A stretch of 64,000 nt of DNA, taken from contig NZ_JAFBCB010000001.1 in NCBI RefSeq assembly GCF_016907455.1, positions 1,054,001 to 1,118,000 of the forward strand. The letters are read 5' to 3'. The first letter of the stretch is position 1, and every line of letters begins with the position of its first letter. Positions 55,114-64,000 of the stretch are shown here, in pieces. The stretch is from Brachybacterium muris (GTDB lineage Bacteria; Actinomycetota; Actinomycetes; Actinomycetales; Dermabacteraceae). The position numbers and the translations under genes were made by a program. The notes below the pieces were generated by a model. The model was given only the letters and a program-made list of their open reading frames with translations. It did no database searches and was not told where the DNA came from.

Positions 55114-55521
55114 TCAGCGGCTGGAGACCTGGCCCGGCATGCCGGGCACAGCCTCAGCGGGATCGTTGCCGATCTGCACGACGCGGTTCTCGCCGTCCAC
55201 GTGCACCACGGTGGGTTCGTGACGGCGGGCGTCGGCATCCTCGAACAGCCCGTAGGCCATGATGATCACCAGGTCCCCGGGCTGGACCAGATGAGCGGCC
55301 GCGCCGTTGATGCTGATCTTCCCGGAGCCGCGCTCGCCGGTGATGGCGTAGGTCTCTAGACGGGAGCCGTTGGTCACGTCCACGATGGAGACCTGCTCGT
55401 TCTCCAGGATGCCCGCGGCCTCCAGCAGATCGGCGTCGATGGTCACCGACCCCACGTAATGGAGGTCGGCCTGGGTCACCGTGGCCCGGTGGATCTTCGA
55501 AGTCATCAGTGTTCGCAGCAT
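55114..55521 (-). CDS. panD: aspartate 1-decarboxylase
   Basis: A 135-residue pyruvoyl enzyme making beta-alanine for pantothenate and CoA. The start is [20 protein letters not shown], with catalytic Lys9 and the self-cleavage site Gly24-Ser25 (HYVGSVTID); the new Ser25 becomes the pyruvoyl group. [19 protein letters not shown] and [20 protein letters not shown] are conserved. The numbering matches the E. coli protein, which fixes the start at 55521. No panB or panC is adjacent. Its stop is about 40 bp before the AEC gene start. Confidence 0.96.
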   Translation of the reverse strand: MLRTLMTSKIHRATVTQADLHYVGSVTIDADLLEAAGILENEQVSIVDVTNGSRLETYAITGERGSGKISINGAAAHLVQPGDLVIIMAYGLFEDADARRHEPTVVHVDGENRVVQIGNDPAEAVPGMPGQVSSR

Positions 55522-55578
55522 CGCCCCCAGTCTCGCATGCGCGATGATGGGTACCGCCCCACCGTCAGGAGAATCACG

Positions 55579-57174
55579 ATGCCCAAGGCACGCCGCCGAT
55601 CGGCCCACCGTTCCCAGCGCTTCGAGGAGATGGCCCTTCCCGAGGAGGTGCTCGGCGTCCTCGCCCAGCAGGGACTGGACCGCTCATTCGAGATCCAGGA
55701 GGCGATCCTGCCTGACGCCCTGGCCGGCCGCGACGTGCTGGCCCGGGCCGAGACCGGCTCCGGCAAGACCCTCGCCTTCACCTTGGCGATGACCTCCCGC
55801 TTCCGCGGCCGCAAGGTCCACCGCCGTCGCCCCCTGGGCGTGGTGCTGGTTCCCACCCGCGAGCTGGCCGTGCAGGTGGTCGACACCATCCACCCCTTCG
55901 CCCGTTCCCTGGGCATCCGGGCCCAGCTGGTCGCCGGCGGCATGAACATCGAGAAGCAGGCCGATGCCGTGGCCCGCGGGGTGGAGATCATCGTGGCCAC
56001 CCCCGGCCGCCTGATCGACCTGGCCGAGCGCGGCGCGCTGATGCTGGACCGGGTGGAGACCACCGTGATCGACGAGGCCGACCACATGGCCGACCTCGGC
56101 TTCCTGCCGCAGGTGCGCGACATCCTCGCCGCCGTCCCCATGGGCACCCAGAAGATGCTGTTCTCGGCCACCCTGGACGGGCAGGTCGAGGAGATCGTGG
56201 ACGCGTTCCTGGTGGACCCGGTCACCCACGAGACCGTGCCTGTGGCCGCTGCGGTGACCACCATGCGCCACCACGTGCTGGCCATCGAGCCCTCCGCCAA
56301 GCGCGAGGTCACCGCCCGCCTCGCAGCCCGGCGCGGACGCACGCTGCTGTTCACCCGCACCCAGCTCGGCGCCGAGCGCGTGGCACAGGAACTGGTGGAG
56401 GTGGGCGTGGCCGCCGCCGCCCTGCACGGCAGCAAGCAGCAGGGCCTGCGCACCAACGTGCTGGCCGGTTTCCGCCAGGGTGGGTTCCCCGTGCTCGTGG
56501 CCACCGACGTGGCCGCCCGCGGGCTCCACATCGACGACGTCACCATGGTGGTGCACGTGGACCCGGCCGACGACGTCAAGGAGTACGTGCACCGCTCGGG
56601 CCGTACCGCACGCGCCGGCGCCGAGGGCACCGTGGTGACCCTCGCCCTGCCGCACCAGGTCAAGAAGACCCGCTCCGTGGTCGAGGGAGCCCGGGTGGAG
56701 CCGGGCTGGGACGAGGTGGCCGACGGCGAGGCCGAGGTGCTCGGCGCCCTCGGGGGCCGTCGCCCCGCGGGAGAGCCCGTGGACGATCCCGCGATGACGA
56801 AGTACAAGGGCGCGCCGCGCAAGCTGGATCTCAGCCGCGGGGGTAAGCGCCCCGGGGCCGACGCCCAGCGGGCCGAGGAGCGCCGCGCCAATGAGGAGCG
56901 TCGTGCCTCCTGGGAGGACGACGAGGAGTTCGTCGGTCGTGCAGGGGCCGGCGCACGCGGGCGGGGCGCTCGTGGAGCGTCCCGCAGCGCCACCGGCGCA
57001 CAGTCCGCCCGCGGCGCCGGCAAGCGCGGCGCCGGCGGCAGGAGTGCTGCCGGCGGTCGCGGCCAGGAGAACCCGGGCGGTCGCCGTGGAGCCGCCGGAC
57101 GTGGAGGTGCTTCCGGACGTGGCGGTGCCGCTGGTCGTGGCGGTGCCCGCGGCGGCCGGAGGGGCTCGCGATGA
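55579..57174 (+). CDS. DEAD-box ATP-dependent RNA helicase
   Basis: A 531-residue helicase. Q motif near FEIQEAILP, motif [11 protein letters not shown], motif II as VIDEADHM, motif III FSATL, and motif VI as [15 protein letters not shown], all in order. From about residue 415 the tail is disordered: an Arg/Glu stretch ([20 protein letters not shown]), then RGG/RG repeats ([16 protein letters not shown]) that bind RNA. It resembles actinobacterial RhlE-type cold or ribosome-assembly helicases. GGAG sits 7-8 nt before the ATG. Overlaps sdaA by 4 bp. Confidence 0.94.
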   Translation: MPKARRRSAHRSQRFEEMALPEEVLGVLAQQGLDRSFEIQEAILPDALAGRDVLARAETGSGKTLAFTLAMTSRFRGRKVHRRRPLGVVLVPTRELAVQVVDTIHPFARSLGIRAQLVAGGMNIEKQADAVARGVEIIVATPGRLIDLAERGALMLDRVETTVIDEADHMADLGFLPQVRDILAAVPMGTQKMLFSATLDGQVEEIVDAFLVDPVTHETVPVAAAVTTMRHHVLAIEPSAKREVTARLAARRGRTLLFTRTQLGAERVAQELVEVGVAAAALHGSKQQGLRTNVLAGFRQGGFPVLVATDVAARGLHIDDVTMVVHVDPADDVKEYVHRSGRTARAGAEGTVVTLALPHQVKKTRSVVEGARVEPGWDEVADGEAEVLGALGGRRPAGEPVDDPAMTKYKGAPRKLDLSRGGKRPGADAQRAEERRANEERRASWEDDEEFVGRAGAGARGRGARGASRSATGAQSARGAGKRGAGGRSAAGGRGQENPGGRRGAAGRGGASGRGGAAGRGGARGGRRGSR

Positions 57175-58565
57175 GCATCAGCCTGTTCGACCTGTTCAAG
57201 ATCGGCATCGGCCCCTCCAGCTCCCACACCGTGGGGCCGATGCGGGCCGCAGCCGTGTTCGCCCGCCAGGTGCTGGAGGACCCGCTGATCGCGCCGCGCC
57301 TGGCGGATGTGGCAGTGCACCTGTACGGCTCGCTCGCCGCCACCGGACACGGCCACGGGACCCTGGACGCGGTGGTGATGGGCCTGGAGGGAGCCGACCC
57401 GGAGACCGTCGACCCTGTGGCCGGTCGTGAGCGCGTGGCCACGATCGAGCGCGAGGGCGGGCTGCTGCTGGACGGCCGCATCCCCGTCACGCTGCGGCCC
57501 AGCAGCATCGTGCTGCACCCCCTCACCTTCCTGCCCCAGCACTCCAACGGCATGACCTTCATCGCGCTGGATGCCGAGGGCGAGGAACTGCTGCGCCGCC
57601 CCATGTTCTCGGTGGGCGGCGGCTTCGTGGTGGACGAGGCCGACATGGACCAGCCCATGTCCGAGGTGGCCTCCGAGGAGCAGGGCAGCGCGATCTTCAC
57701 CACCGGCGACGAGCTGCTGCGGGTGTGCGAGGAGCGCGGCATCTCGATCTCCGAGGCGATGCTGTTGCGGGAGCGGCAGTGGCGCAGCGACGAGGAGATC
57801 CGTGCCGGGGCCCTGGCCATCTGGCGCACCATGAGCGACTGCATCGAGCAGGGGGTGCGCACCCACGGCACCCTCCCCGGTGGCCTGGAGGTGAAGCGCC
57901 GTGCGGCCTCCTGGTACGAGTCCCTCAGCGCGGAGGACCCGGTCAAGCTGCCGATGAACGCCTTCGAGTGGGTGTCCCTGGCGGCGTTGGCCGTCAATGA
58001 GGAGAACGCCGCCGGTGGCCGCGTGGTCACCGCCCCCACCAATGGGGCCGCCGGCATCATCCCGGCGGTGATGCACTTCGCGACCACCTACATCCAGGGT
58101 GTGGACCCCGACGAGATCGCGGTGCGGTTCCTGCTCACGGCCGGCGCCATCGGCTCCCTCTACAAGGAGCACGCCTCGATCTCCGGCGCCGAGGTGGGCT
58201 GCCAGGGCGAGGTGGGCTCGGCCTGCTCGATGGCGGCTGCCGCTCTGTGCGAGGCGATGGGCGGCAAGCCTGCCCAGGTGGAGAACGCCGCCGAGATCGC
58301 GATGGAGCACAACCTGGGACTGACCTGCGACCCCGTGGGCGGCCTGGTGCAGGTCCCGTGCATCGAGCGCAACGCCATGGCCGCCGTCAAGGCCATCACT
58401 GCTGCCCGCTTCGCGCTGCGTGGCACCGGGGAGCACTTCGTGTCCCTGGACACCGTGATCGAGACGATGCGGCAGACGGGCAAGGACATGAACGAGCGGT
58501 ACAAGGAGACCGCCATGGGCGGTCTCGCGGTCACCGCGGTGCCGGTGAGCCGTCCGGACTGCTGA
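57171..58565 (+). CDS. sdaA: L-serine ammonia-lyase (iron-sulfur type)
   Basis: A 464-residue single-chain serine dehydratase giving pyruvate and ammonia. The beta domain starts [20 protein letters not shown], and the alpha domain carries the cluster-binding cysteines in [35 protein letters not shown] (Cys-x10-12-Cys). The 4Fe-4S cluster is catalytic and oxygen-sensitive. ATGA overlap with the helicase gene couples translation. With gcvTHP elsewhere in the window it connects serine, glycine and one-carbon pools. Confidence 0.96.
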   Translation: MSISLFDLFKIGIGPSSSHTVGPMRAAAVFARQVLEDPLIAPRLADVAVHLYGSLAATGHGHGTLDAVVMGLEGADPETVDPVAGRERVATIEREGGLLLDGRIPVTLRPSSIVLHPLTFLPQHSNGMTFIALDAEGEELLRRPMFSVGGGFVVDEADMDQPMSEVASEEQGSAIFTTGDELLRVCEERGISISEAMLLRERQWRSDEEIRAGALAIWRTMSDCIEQGVRTHGTLPGGLEVKRRAASWYESLSAEDPVKLPMNAFEWVSLAALAVNEENAAGGRVVTAPTNGAAGIIPAVMHFATTYIQGVDPDEIAVRFLLTAGAIGSLYKEHASISGAEVGCQGEVGSACSMAAAALCEAMGGKPAQVENAAEIAMEHNLGLTCDPVGGLVQVPCIERNAMAAVKAITAARFALRGTGEHFVSLDTVIETMRQTGKDMNERYKETAMGGLAVTAVPVSRPDC

Positions 58566-59679
58566 GGTCCGGGTCGCCTGGTGCGGGGCCGCTGACGAGC
58601 ACCACCTCGCGCGGCACCGCCGCCGCACCCAGCCGGTCGCGCACCAGCGCCCTCAGCTCCTCGACACCGGGGGTCCCCGAGTCGTCGACGGTGTCAGCAA
58701 CGGTGACCTCCGCGACGGTGCGGGTGCCGTAGCGCTGATCGTCCACCAGGCGCAGGCGCACTCCCGCGACCCCGGGGTGGCCGGCGAGCAGGCGAGCGAC
58801 CGCCTTCGGGTGATGGAGCATCCCTCCGGAGGAGACGGCCCCGTCGGCCCGCCCCGTGACCACGACACGGCCCCGGGCATCGACGCTCCCGCGATCGGTG
58901 ACCAGCTCACGGCCCCCGGTGAACGGGCTGCGCACGTGCAGCAGGCCGTGCTGCTCCCGGATCCGCACGCCCCGAAGGGGCCTTCCGTCCACGGTCAGGG
59001 AGCCGGTCTCGGTGGTGCCGTAGACGTCGTGCACCCGGGCACGGAAATGCCGGGCCAGATCCGCCCGCAGGTCCGGCGCGAGCACATCGGAGCCGGATAC
59101 CACGCGCGCGATGCGCAGGGGCCTGCCCTCGCAGCGGGCCTGGTCGGCAGTCAGCACATCGGCCAGGTGCACCGGTACCCCGGTGAGGATCCGGGGTGCG
59201 GTGTCGCGCAGCAGCCGCACCCTGGCCGCGGGACGCAGGTGGGTGAGGTCCACCAGCGGGGCCCCGAGCGCCAATGCCCCCAGGGCGACCAGCAGGCCGT
59301 GTCCGTGGACCCCCGGGGCGGCACTGGCGATCCGCACCCCCGGTCGCAGCCCGATGCGTCGCGCCAGGTCCAGCAGGGTGCGCAGCTGCGCGGGGGTGAG
59401 CGGTCCACGATGCTGCAGGTGCGGGTCACCCGTGCTGCCGCTGGAGCGCAGGTCGAGCGCACCATCGGAGGCCAGGGCCGTGGCGAGCACCTGCCGCAGC
59501 GGGGCATCGGCCGGGAGGTCCGTGAGACGTGGGGCACGATCACCGCGGCCGCGCAGGAGCGTGGCGATGTCCTGCAGCTCCCTGGCCGTCAGCTCGCCGT
59601 GAGCATCGGTGAGCACCACCCGGCGGGGCCGCAGGCCCGCTCGCAGCCTCAGGGCGCTGCCGGCCTGGATGAGCCTCAT
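58531..59679 (-). CDS. AMP-binding (ANL-superfamily) protein
   Basis: A 382-residue short acyl-CoA-synthetase-like protein. The ATP loop is [21 protein letters not shown]5 is [17 protein letters not shown], and the hinge region is [15 protein letters not shown]. The usual C-terminal lysine motif is not obvious, and the N-terminal subdomain is short, so it is smaller than standard acyl-CoA ligases (about 500-550 residues). It may be a specialised acyl-AMP ligase or inactive. It overlaps the 3' end of the SDR gene by 4 bp (ATGA) and the 3' end of sdaA by 35 bp (convergent). Confidence 0.82.
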   Translation of the reverse strand: MRLIQAGSALRLRAGLRPRRVVLTDAHGELTARELQDIATLLRGRGDRAPRLTDLPADAPLRQVLATALASDGALDLRSSGSTGDPHLQHRGPLTPAQLRTLLDLARRIGLRPGVRIASAAPGVHGHGLLVALGALALGAPLVDLTHLRPAARVRLLRDTAPRILTGVPVHLADVLTADQARCEGRPLRIARVVSGSDVLAPDLRADLARHFRARVHDVYGTTETGSLTVDGRPLRGVRIREQHGLLHVRSPFTGGRELVTDRGSVDARGRVVVTGRADGAVSSGGMLHHPKAVARLLAGHPGVAGVRLRLVDDQRYGTRTVAEVTVADTVDDSGTPGVEELRALVRDRLGAAAVPREVVLVSGPAPGDPDLSSPDGSPAPR

Positions 59680-59885
59680 GCACGGCCCCGTCCTGCGGGC
59701 CGGGCAGGCCGGTCCCGCCGCAGCAGGCGCGCTGCCACGTCCCCGCCCACGCCGGCGAGCCGGGCGGCCGTGGTCGGGGCGGCCTGCGAGAGGACGGCAC
59801 CCGCTCTCACCCAGGGCGGTGAGACCAGCGTGCGGCGGGAGTTGAGACCGCGCAGCACCATGGCGGCACCCTGATCGGGGGTCAT
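59676..59885 (-). pseudogene. SDR-family dehydrogenase gene, 3' part (split by IS copy 3)
   Basis: C-terminal end of the SDR whose 5' part is at 62467. Joining through GTCAT gives GAMTPDQGAAMVLRGL, the normal SDR C-terminal helix (T-P-x-Q-x-A-x-x-V). The rest is a basic tail ([17 protein letters not shown]) that overlaps the next gene by 4 bp. Total rebuilt length is 267 residues (804 bp). Confidence 0.82.
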
Positions 59886-60047
59886 TGAATATTCGCCTCG
59901 CTGGGGTCCGCTGATCGAGGGTTCGGGTGCCACGTCGCTGCCGTAGCGGTGGCGTCGTTCGGGACCACCAGTGGTGTCGTTGGGGCCGCTCTGTCTACGC
60001 TCCTTCCGCCGTGTGTATAGGGCACGCGGCGGAAGGAGCAATCTGGA

Positions 60048-61610
60048 ATGGTACGGAAGATCAGGGCGAAGCTGGTGCTCCAGCTGCGCGCAGAAGGTCT
60101 GTCGGGGCGAGCGATTTCGTCCTCGCAGGGCATGTCCCGCAAGTCCGTGAGGGCGGTGTTCGAGGCCGCTGACGCTGCAGGGATCGGGTGGGGCGATATC
60201 GCGGACGTCGCCGATGAGCAGGTGTATGCCCGGTTGTTCCCGGGCCGGGGCGAGCACGAGAGCGTGTTCGCACAGCCGGACTGGGAACAGGTCCATCGAG
60301 AGATGGCCAGGGTCGGCGTGACGCTGAAGCTGTTGCACGGCGAGTACTTCGACGCGACCACGGCGGCTGGGGATCCGGCGATGGGGTATGACCGGTTTTG
60401 CCGCACCTACCAGCACCACGTCATGGTCACCGGTGCCGCTTCGAGAGTCGGTCACAAGGCCGGCCAGAGCGTGGAGGTCGACTGGTCCGGCCCCACGATG
60501 GAGCTGGCCGATCCGGTCACCGGCGAGGTCTCGAAGGTGTTCTTGTTCGTTGCCTGCCTGCCTTTTTCTCGTTACGCGTTCTGCTTCCCGGCGCTGGATA
60601 TGCGCCAGGAGTCCTGGCTGCGAGCGCACGTAGCGATGTTCGAGGCGCTGGGCGGGACGGTCCCGAGGATCGTTCCGGACAACCTCAAGACCGGTGTGGT
60701 GAAGCACCCCCGCGAGGGCGAGATCGTCCTGAACGATGCGTATCGCGAGATGGCAGCGCATTACTCGGCGGCGGTGCTCCCGGGGAGGGTGCGGAAACCG
60801 AAAGACAAGGCGAGCGTGGAGAACACCGTCGCGCACGTCGCGACCTGGGTCATCGCCGGGCTGCGGGATCAGCGATTCACGTCCCTGCCCGAACTTGCAG
60901 CCGCCATCGGGCAGCGGATGGAGGCCTATAACGCGGAGCCGTTCCAGAAGCGGCCCGGATCCCGCGCCAGCGTGTTCGACGCGGAGGAGCGGCCGCTGCT
61001 GACGCCGCTGCCGGCGGTGCCCTACGAGATCTCGACATGGCACTACGGACGACGAGTGGGCAGGAACGGGCACGTCACGTTCGCGCGGAACTTCTACTCC
61101 GCGCCGTTCGCGCACATCGGCGCGAAGGTCGATCTGCGCATCACGGCCCGGACGCTGGAGATCTATCAGGGCAGCCAGCGACTGACCAGTCACCTGCTGC
61201 TCCCGGAGACCGCGAGCAATGAGTACCGCACCAACGACGCGGACCTACCTGCGGGCGAGCGTTTCCAGGCCTGGGACGCGCAGAGGGTGCGGGCGTGGGC
61301 AGATCGGGTCGGGCCGGCCACGGTGATCGTGATCCAGCGGATCTTCGAGTCCGTGCCGATCGTGGAACAGGGCCTGGATCCCGCGTTGGCGGTGCTACGG
61401 CTCTCTCGCCGCTTCTCCGTAGATCGGGTCGAGGCGGCCTGCGCACTCGCGCTGACGGGACGGGTCCGTTCACCGCGCTATGCGCATCTGCACCCGATCT
61501 TGGCCACCGGGCAGGACAAGGTCGCCGCCCTGCGTCCACCCCGCGAGGAACCCGCGGAAGACGGCGGATACGTCCGTGGCGCCGACTACTACGCCGGAGG
61601 TGTCCGGTGA
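60048..61610 (+). CDS. istA: IS21-family transposase IstA (copy 3)
   Basis: 520 residues, same protein as the other copies; DDE triad and upstream hairpin (60000-60038) intact. Confidence 0.96.
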   Translation: MVRKIRAKLVLQLRAEGLSGRAISSSQGMSRKSVRAVFEAADAAGIGWGDIADVADEQVYARLFPGRGEHESVFAQPDWEQVHREMARVGVTLKLLHGEYFDATTAAGDPAMGYDRFCRTYQHHVMVTGAASRVGHKAGQSVEVDWSGPTMELADPVTGEVSKVFLFVACLPFSRYAFCFPALDMRQESWLRAHVAMFEALGGTVPRIVPDNLKTGVVKHPREGEIVLNDAYREMAAHYSAAVLPGRVRKPKDKASVENTVAHVATWVIAGLRDQRFTSLPELAAAIGQRMEAYNAEPFQKRPGSRASVFDAEERPLLTPLPAVPYEISTWHYGRRVGRNGHVTFARNFYSAPFAHIGAKVDLRITARTLEIYQGSQRLTSHLLLPETASNEYRTNDADLPAGERFQAWDAQRVRAWADRVGPATVIVIQRIFESVPIVEQGLDPALAVLRLSRRFSVDRVEAACALALTGRVRSPRYAHLHPILATGQDKVAALRPPREEPAEDGGYVRGADYYAGGVR

Positions 61611-62353
61611 GCGTGATCGATAACGACACGAAGCGGAAGCTGCGCGAGATGGGCGCGACCGCGCTGCTGGACGCGATCGATGCCCAGGATGAGGCTCACG
61701 TGCTGGGGATGTCGTTCCAGGAACGGCTCCAGCTGATCGTGGACGAGGCGCATTCCATCTTCAATCATGGAAAGGTCGAGGGTCTGATCCGCCGGGCGGG
61801 GCTGCGTTATCCCGGAGCGGACCTGCGGCGGCTGGATCTGGTCGAGGAACGGGGACTGAACCGGAACGTGATCGCGCAACTGGCAACCTGCTCCTTCATC
61901 CAGCGGCAACAGAACGTGGTCTTCCAGGGCTTCACCGGCTCAGGGAAGTCCTACCTCGGCTGCGCGCTGGCGAAGCAGGCCTGCCAGCACCGGCTCCGAG
62001 CCCACTACATCCGAATGCCCGACCTCGAAGAGGCCTGGGCCCTGGCAAAGGACAAGCCGCAGGGCCAGACGAAGTTCCTGCGGAAGTACTCCACGTTCTC
62101 GCTGCTGGTGATCGACGAGTGGCTGCTGGACCATCCTGACGAGGGAATGCGTTCGATGCTGCTGGAACTGCTCGAGCGCCGCTATGACACCGGCTCGACC
62201 GTGTTCTGCACCCAGTACCCGAAGAAGGACTGGCACGCCCGGCTCGGTGGAGCAGTCCACGCCGATGCGATCATGGACCGCATCGTGCACAACACAATCT
62301 GGATCGACACCGGCGACAGGAACATGCGAGAACACACCGCACTGCCCCAGTGA
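61607..62353 (+). CDS. istB: IS21-family helper ATPase IstB (copy 3)
   Basis: 248 residues, same as the other copies; GTGA overlap with istA and Walker motifs intact. Confidence 0.95.
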   Translation: MSVIDNDTKRKLREMGATALLDAIDAQDEAHVLGMSFQERLQLIVDEAHSIFNHGKVEGLIRRAGLRYPGADLRRLDLVEERGLNRNVIAQLATCSFIQRQQNVVFQGFTGSGKSYLGCALAKQACQHRLRAHYIRMPDLEEAWALAKDKPQGQTKFLRKYSTFSLLVIDEWLLDHPDEGMRSMLLELLERRYDTGSTVFCTQYPKKDWHARLGGAVHADAIMDRIVHNTIWIDTGDRNMREHTALPQ

Positions 62354-62466
62354 CCCGATGCCGGCGGGAGCCAGTGGTCCCCACCGCGGCGGCTACTGGC
62401 CCCCGTCGGCACGATCGGCGGTCCCCAAGAGCAAGATTCGGTGGCTCCCACGACTACGAATACTCA

Positions 62467-63065
62467 GTCATCGCACCGCGCGGCGAGGCCCCGTAGGTGG
62501 GAGCCGCCATCGCGGTGGCCACCAGCGGCATCTCCACGATGCTCATCCCGACGCCCCGGGCAGCGGCCTCCGGGCGCAGCGCGCGCAACCAGGTGTCCAG
62601 TCCGCTCTTGGTGGCGGCGTAGGCCGCCCACCCGGGGGTGGGGATGCGCGTGGCGGCACTGGTGACGGCGACGACGCGACCGCTGCCGCGCGCGCACATC
62701 GGCTCCAGCAACCCCAGGATCAGGGTGGCCGGTCCCAGCATGTTGGTGCCGGCCAGGCGCACCAGGTCGTGGGGTCGCCCGAAGCTCGCCGCCAGGCGGC
62801 GGCGGATCGAATGGCCGGCCAGCACCACCACCGCATCGGGCACGCCCTCGGCGAGGACCTGCCGCACCAGGTCCGTCACGGCCTCCTGATCACGCATGTC
62901 GCAGGGATGCACGCTCGCGGTCCCGCCCGCTGCGTGTACCTGGCCTGCGAGCTGCTCGAGCCGGTCGTGGTCCCGGGCGGTGAGCACCAGGTGCTCACCG
63001 CGGGAGGCGAGGCGCAGGGCAAGGGCGGCACCGATACCGCCGGTCGCACCGGTCAGGACGATCAT
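62467..63065 (-). pseudogene. SDR-family dehydrogenase gene, 5' part (split by IS copy 3)
   Basis: The first 199 residues hold the whole Rossmann core: MIVLTGATGGIGAALALRLA (T-G-x3-G-x-G cofactor loop), the VVVLAGHSI strand (N-A-G equivalent), catalytic Ser in VAVTSAATRIPTPGW and the Y-x-x-x-K pair in AAYAATKSGLDTWL. With only the C-terminal helix and tail removed, residual function is possible but the protein would end in IS sequence (TEYS). It starts 34 bp after the OYE-like gene stop. Confidence 0.85.
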
Positions 63066-63099
63066 GACCCCAGCCCACCACAGGTGGCGGGCCGGTCCC

Positions 63100-64000
63100 T
63101 CACCAGGAACCGCGACGGTACGGGCCGGGGTACAGGCTGGCGTCGTGCACCCCCAGCTCGTGGGCGGCGCGCTGCGGCCACGACGGCTCGCGCAGGGCTG
63201 CGCGTCCCACCGCCACGTGGTCCGCGTCGCCGCGGGCCAGGATCTCCTGGGCATGCACGGGCTCGGTGATCAGGCCCACGGCCGCCACCGGGATCCCGGT
63301 GGCCTCCCGGATCGAGCGGGCGAAGCCCACCTGGTACTCCGGCTTCACCGCGATATCGGCGATCACCGCCCCGCCGGTGGAGACGTGCAGGGCATCCACC
63401 CCGATGCGGGAGAGTGTGCACGCCAGCTCGATCGAGTGCCGGGTGTGCCAGCCGCCGTCGATCCAGTCGGTGGCGCTGATCCGCACGATCAGAGGCTTGT
63501 GCGCGGGCCACGCGTCCCGGACGGCCCGTGCGATCTCCAGGGCCAGGCGGCTGCGGCCCGTGTCGTTGCCGCCGTACTCGTCGGTGCGGGTGTTGACCAG
63601 CGGGGAGAGGAAGGAGTGGACCAGGTAGCCGTGGGCGAAGTGCAGCTCGATGGCATCGAAGCCGGCCTGCTCGGCGCGGTGCGCGGCAGCCACGAAATCG
63701 TCGATCACCCGGGTGATGGCGGCGGTGTCCAGGGCATCGGGGGTCTCCAGGCCGGGGAAGGGCTCGTCGGTGGGGCCCTCGGGGATCCACCCTCCGGCGA
63801 GTTCGGGGACTGTGCCGTGGCGGCCGGCGTACTTCGGCAGCATCGGCCAGGTGGATGCCTTGCGGCCGGCGTGGGCCAGCTGCACGGCCACCTTGGCGCC
63901 CTGGGCCTGGCAGAAGGAGACGATGCGGGACCAGGCCTGCGTCTGCTCGTCGTTCCACAGGCCGGTGTCCTGCGCGGAGATGCGGCCGGTGGGGCTGACG
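63100..64000 (-). CDS. NADH:flavin oxidoreductase (Old Yellow Enzyme, YqjM-like), 5' end outside window
   Basis: About 300 residues of the C-terminal part of a FMN-dependent ene-reductase. VAVQLAHAGRKASTWPM carries the beta-strand and flavin contacts. FDAIELHFAHGYLVHSFLSP contains the H-x-A-H variant (YqjM has HGAH-type), RTDEYGG is the substrate Tyr/loop region, and IPVAAVGLITEPVHAQEILA then ADHVAVGRAALREPSWP forms the phosphate site. It ends LYPGPYRRGSW. The upstream codons (VSPTGRISAQDTGLWNDEQ) continue to the window edge in frame. First visible gene of the OYE-SDR-AMP-binding operon; a role in reducing an enone intermediate is plausible. Confidence 0.9.
   Translation of the reverse strand, partial: VSPTGRISAQDTGLWNDEQTQAWSRIVSFCQAQGAKVAVQLAHAGRKASTWPMLPKYAGRHGTVPELAGGWIPEGPTDEPFPGLETPDALDTAAITRVIDDFVAAAHRAEQAGFDAIELHFAHGYLVHSFLSPLVNTRTDEYGGNDTGRSRLALEIARAVRDAWPAHKPLIVRISATDWIDGGWHTRHSIELACTLSRIGVDALHVSTGGAVIADIAVKPEYQVGFARSIREATGIPVAAVGLITEPVHAQEILARGDADHVAVGRAALREPSWPQRAAHELGVHDASLYPGPYRRGSW

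Larger units (their letters stand above)
59886..62466 (+). mobile_element. IS21-family insertion sequence, full copy 3
   Basis: Same 2581-bp element, with the 5-bp duplication GTCAT at 59881-59885 and 62467-62471. It splits the SDR gene, antisense to it. Confidence 0.95.

Overview
The window comes from a very GC-rich actinobacterium. The genes are short-spaced, many are joined by 4-bp ATGA or GTGA overlaps, and GTG starts are common. Many start codons sit only 5-7 nt downstream of a TAnnnT -10 box, which implies leaderless mRNAs. Gene content fits the Dermabacteraceae, with Brachybacterium or a close relative as my best guess. One reason is a pair of D-aspartate-ligase-like ATP-grasp genes around an Asp/Glu racemase, which would suit the D-Asp/D-Glu interpeptide bridges reported for that family. 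The genus is an inference.

Layout. 1-2069 (minus): three coupled envelope genes (two glycosyltransferases, a TVP38/DedA-type membrane protein). 2269-6195: a PEBP-family protein and the peptidoglycan-bridge cassette. 6310-15288: a maltodextrin locus (binding protein, two permeases and two GH13 enzymes on minus, divergent LacI regulator on plus, no ATPase gene). 15285-16361: trpS. 16408-21634: a DUF5129-like gene split by an IS21-family element that carries an extra partial tandem copy. 21840-23377: cysK and cysE. 23394-27111: sirtuin, aldo-keto reductase, solitary arginine deiminase, acetyltransferase. 27260-31901: glycine-cleavage genes gcvT, gcvH, gcvP. 31971-38716: MetE-like protein, MgtA-like mannosyltransferase, two class I amidotransferase-fold proteins, a small membrane protein, deoD, an MFS transporter. 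38736-42647: Sua5/YciO protein, DUF952 protein, and a tightly coupled four-gene operon (acetyltransferase, low-MW phosphatase, amidase, S4 protein). 42713-47020: PrsW-like protease and clpB. 47070-50810: a WXG100-like gene split by IS copy 2. 50925-58565: leuS with a leader-peptide attenuator, AEC transporter, panD, DEAD-box helicase, sdaA. 58531-64000: an operon of OYE-type flavoenzyme (cut by the window edge), SDR dehydrogenase (split by IS copy 3) and AMP-binding protein.

The IS21-family element (2581 bp) is present three times in full with apparently identical proteins, always in plus orientation and always inside a minus-strand gene. Removing the element plus one target duplication (6, 5 and 5 bp) restores an open frame of a whole number of codons each time (532, 385 and 268 codons with stop), so the insertions are real and recent.

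The strongest regulatory signal is a complete attenuator upstream of leuS: a leaderless peptide MDIRLLLP with three consecutive Leu codons, mutually exclusive hairpins, and the only U-tract terminator I see in the window. Other regulation visible: a HAIR-like operator before clpB, a MalR-like operator in the mal divergent region, and two divergent promoters whose -10 boxes overlap. No tRNA, rRNA or CRISPR array was seen. No gene-free stretch exceeds 300 bp; the longest are 270 bp before clpB and 251 bp before leuS, both described as regulatory.
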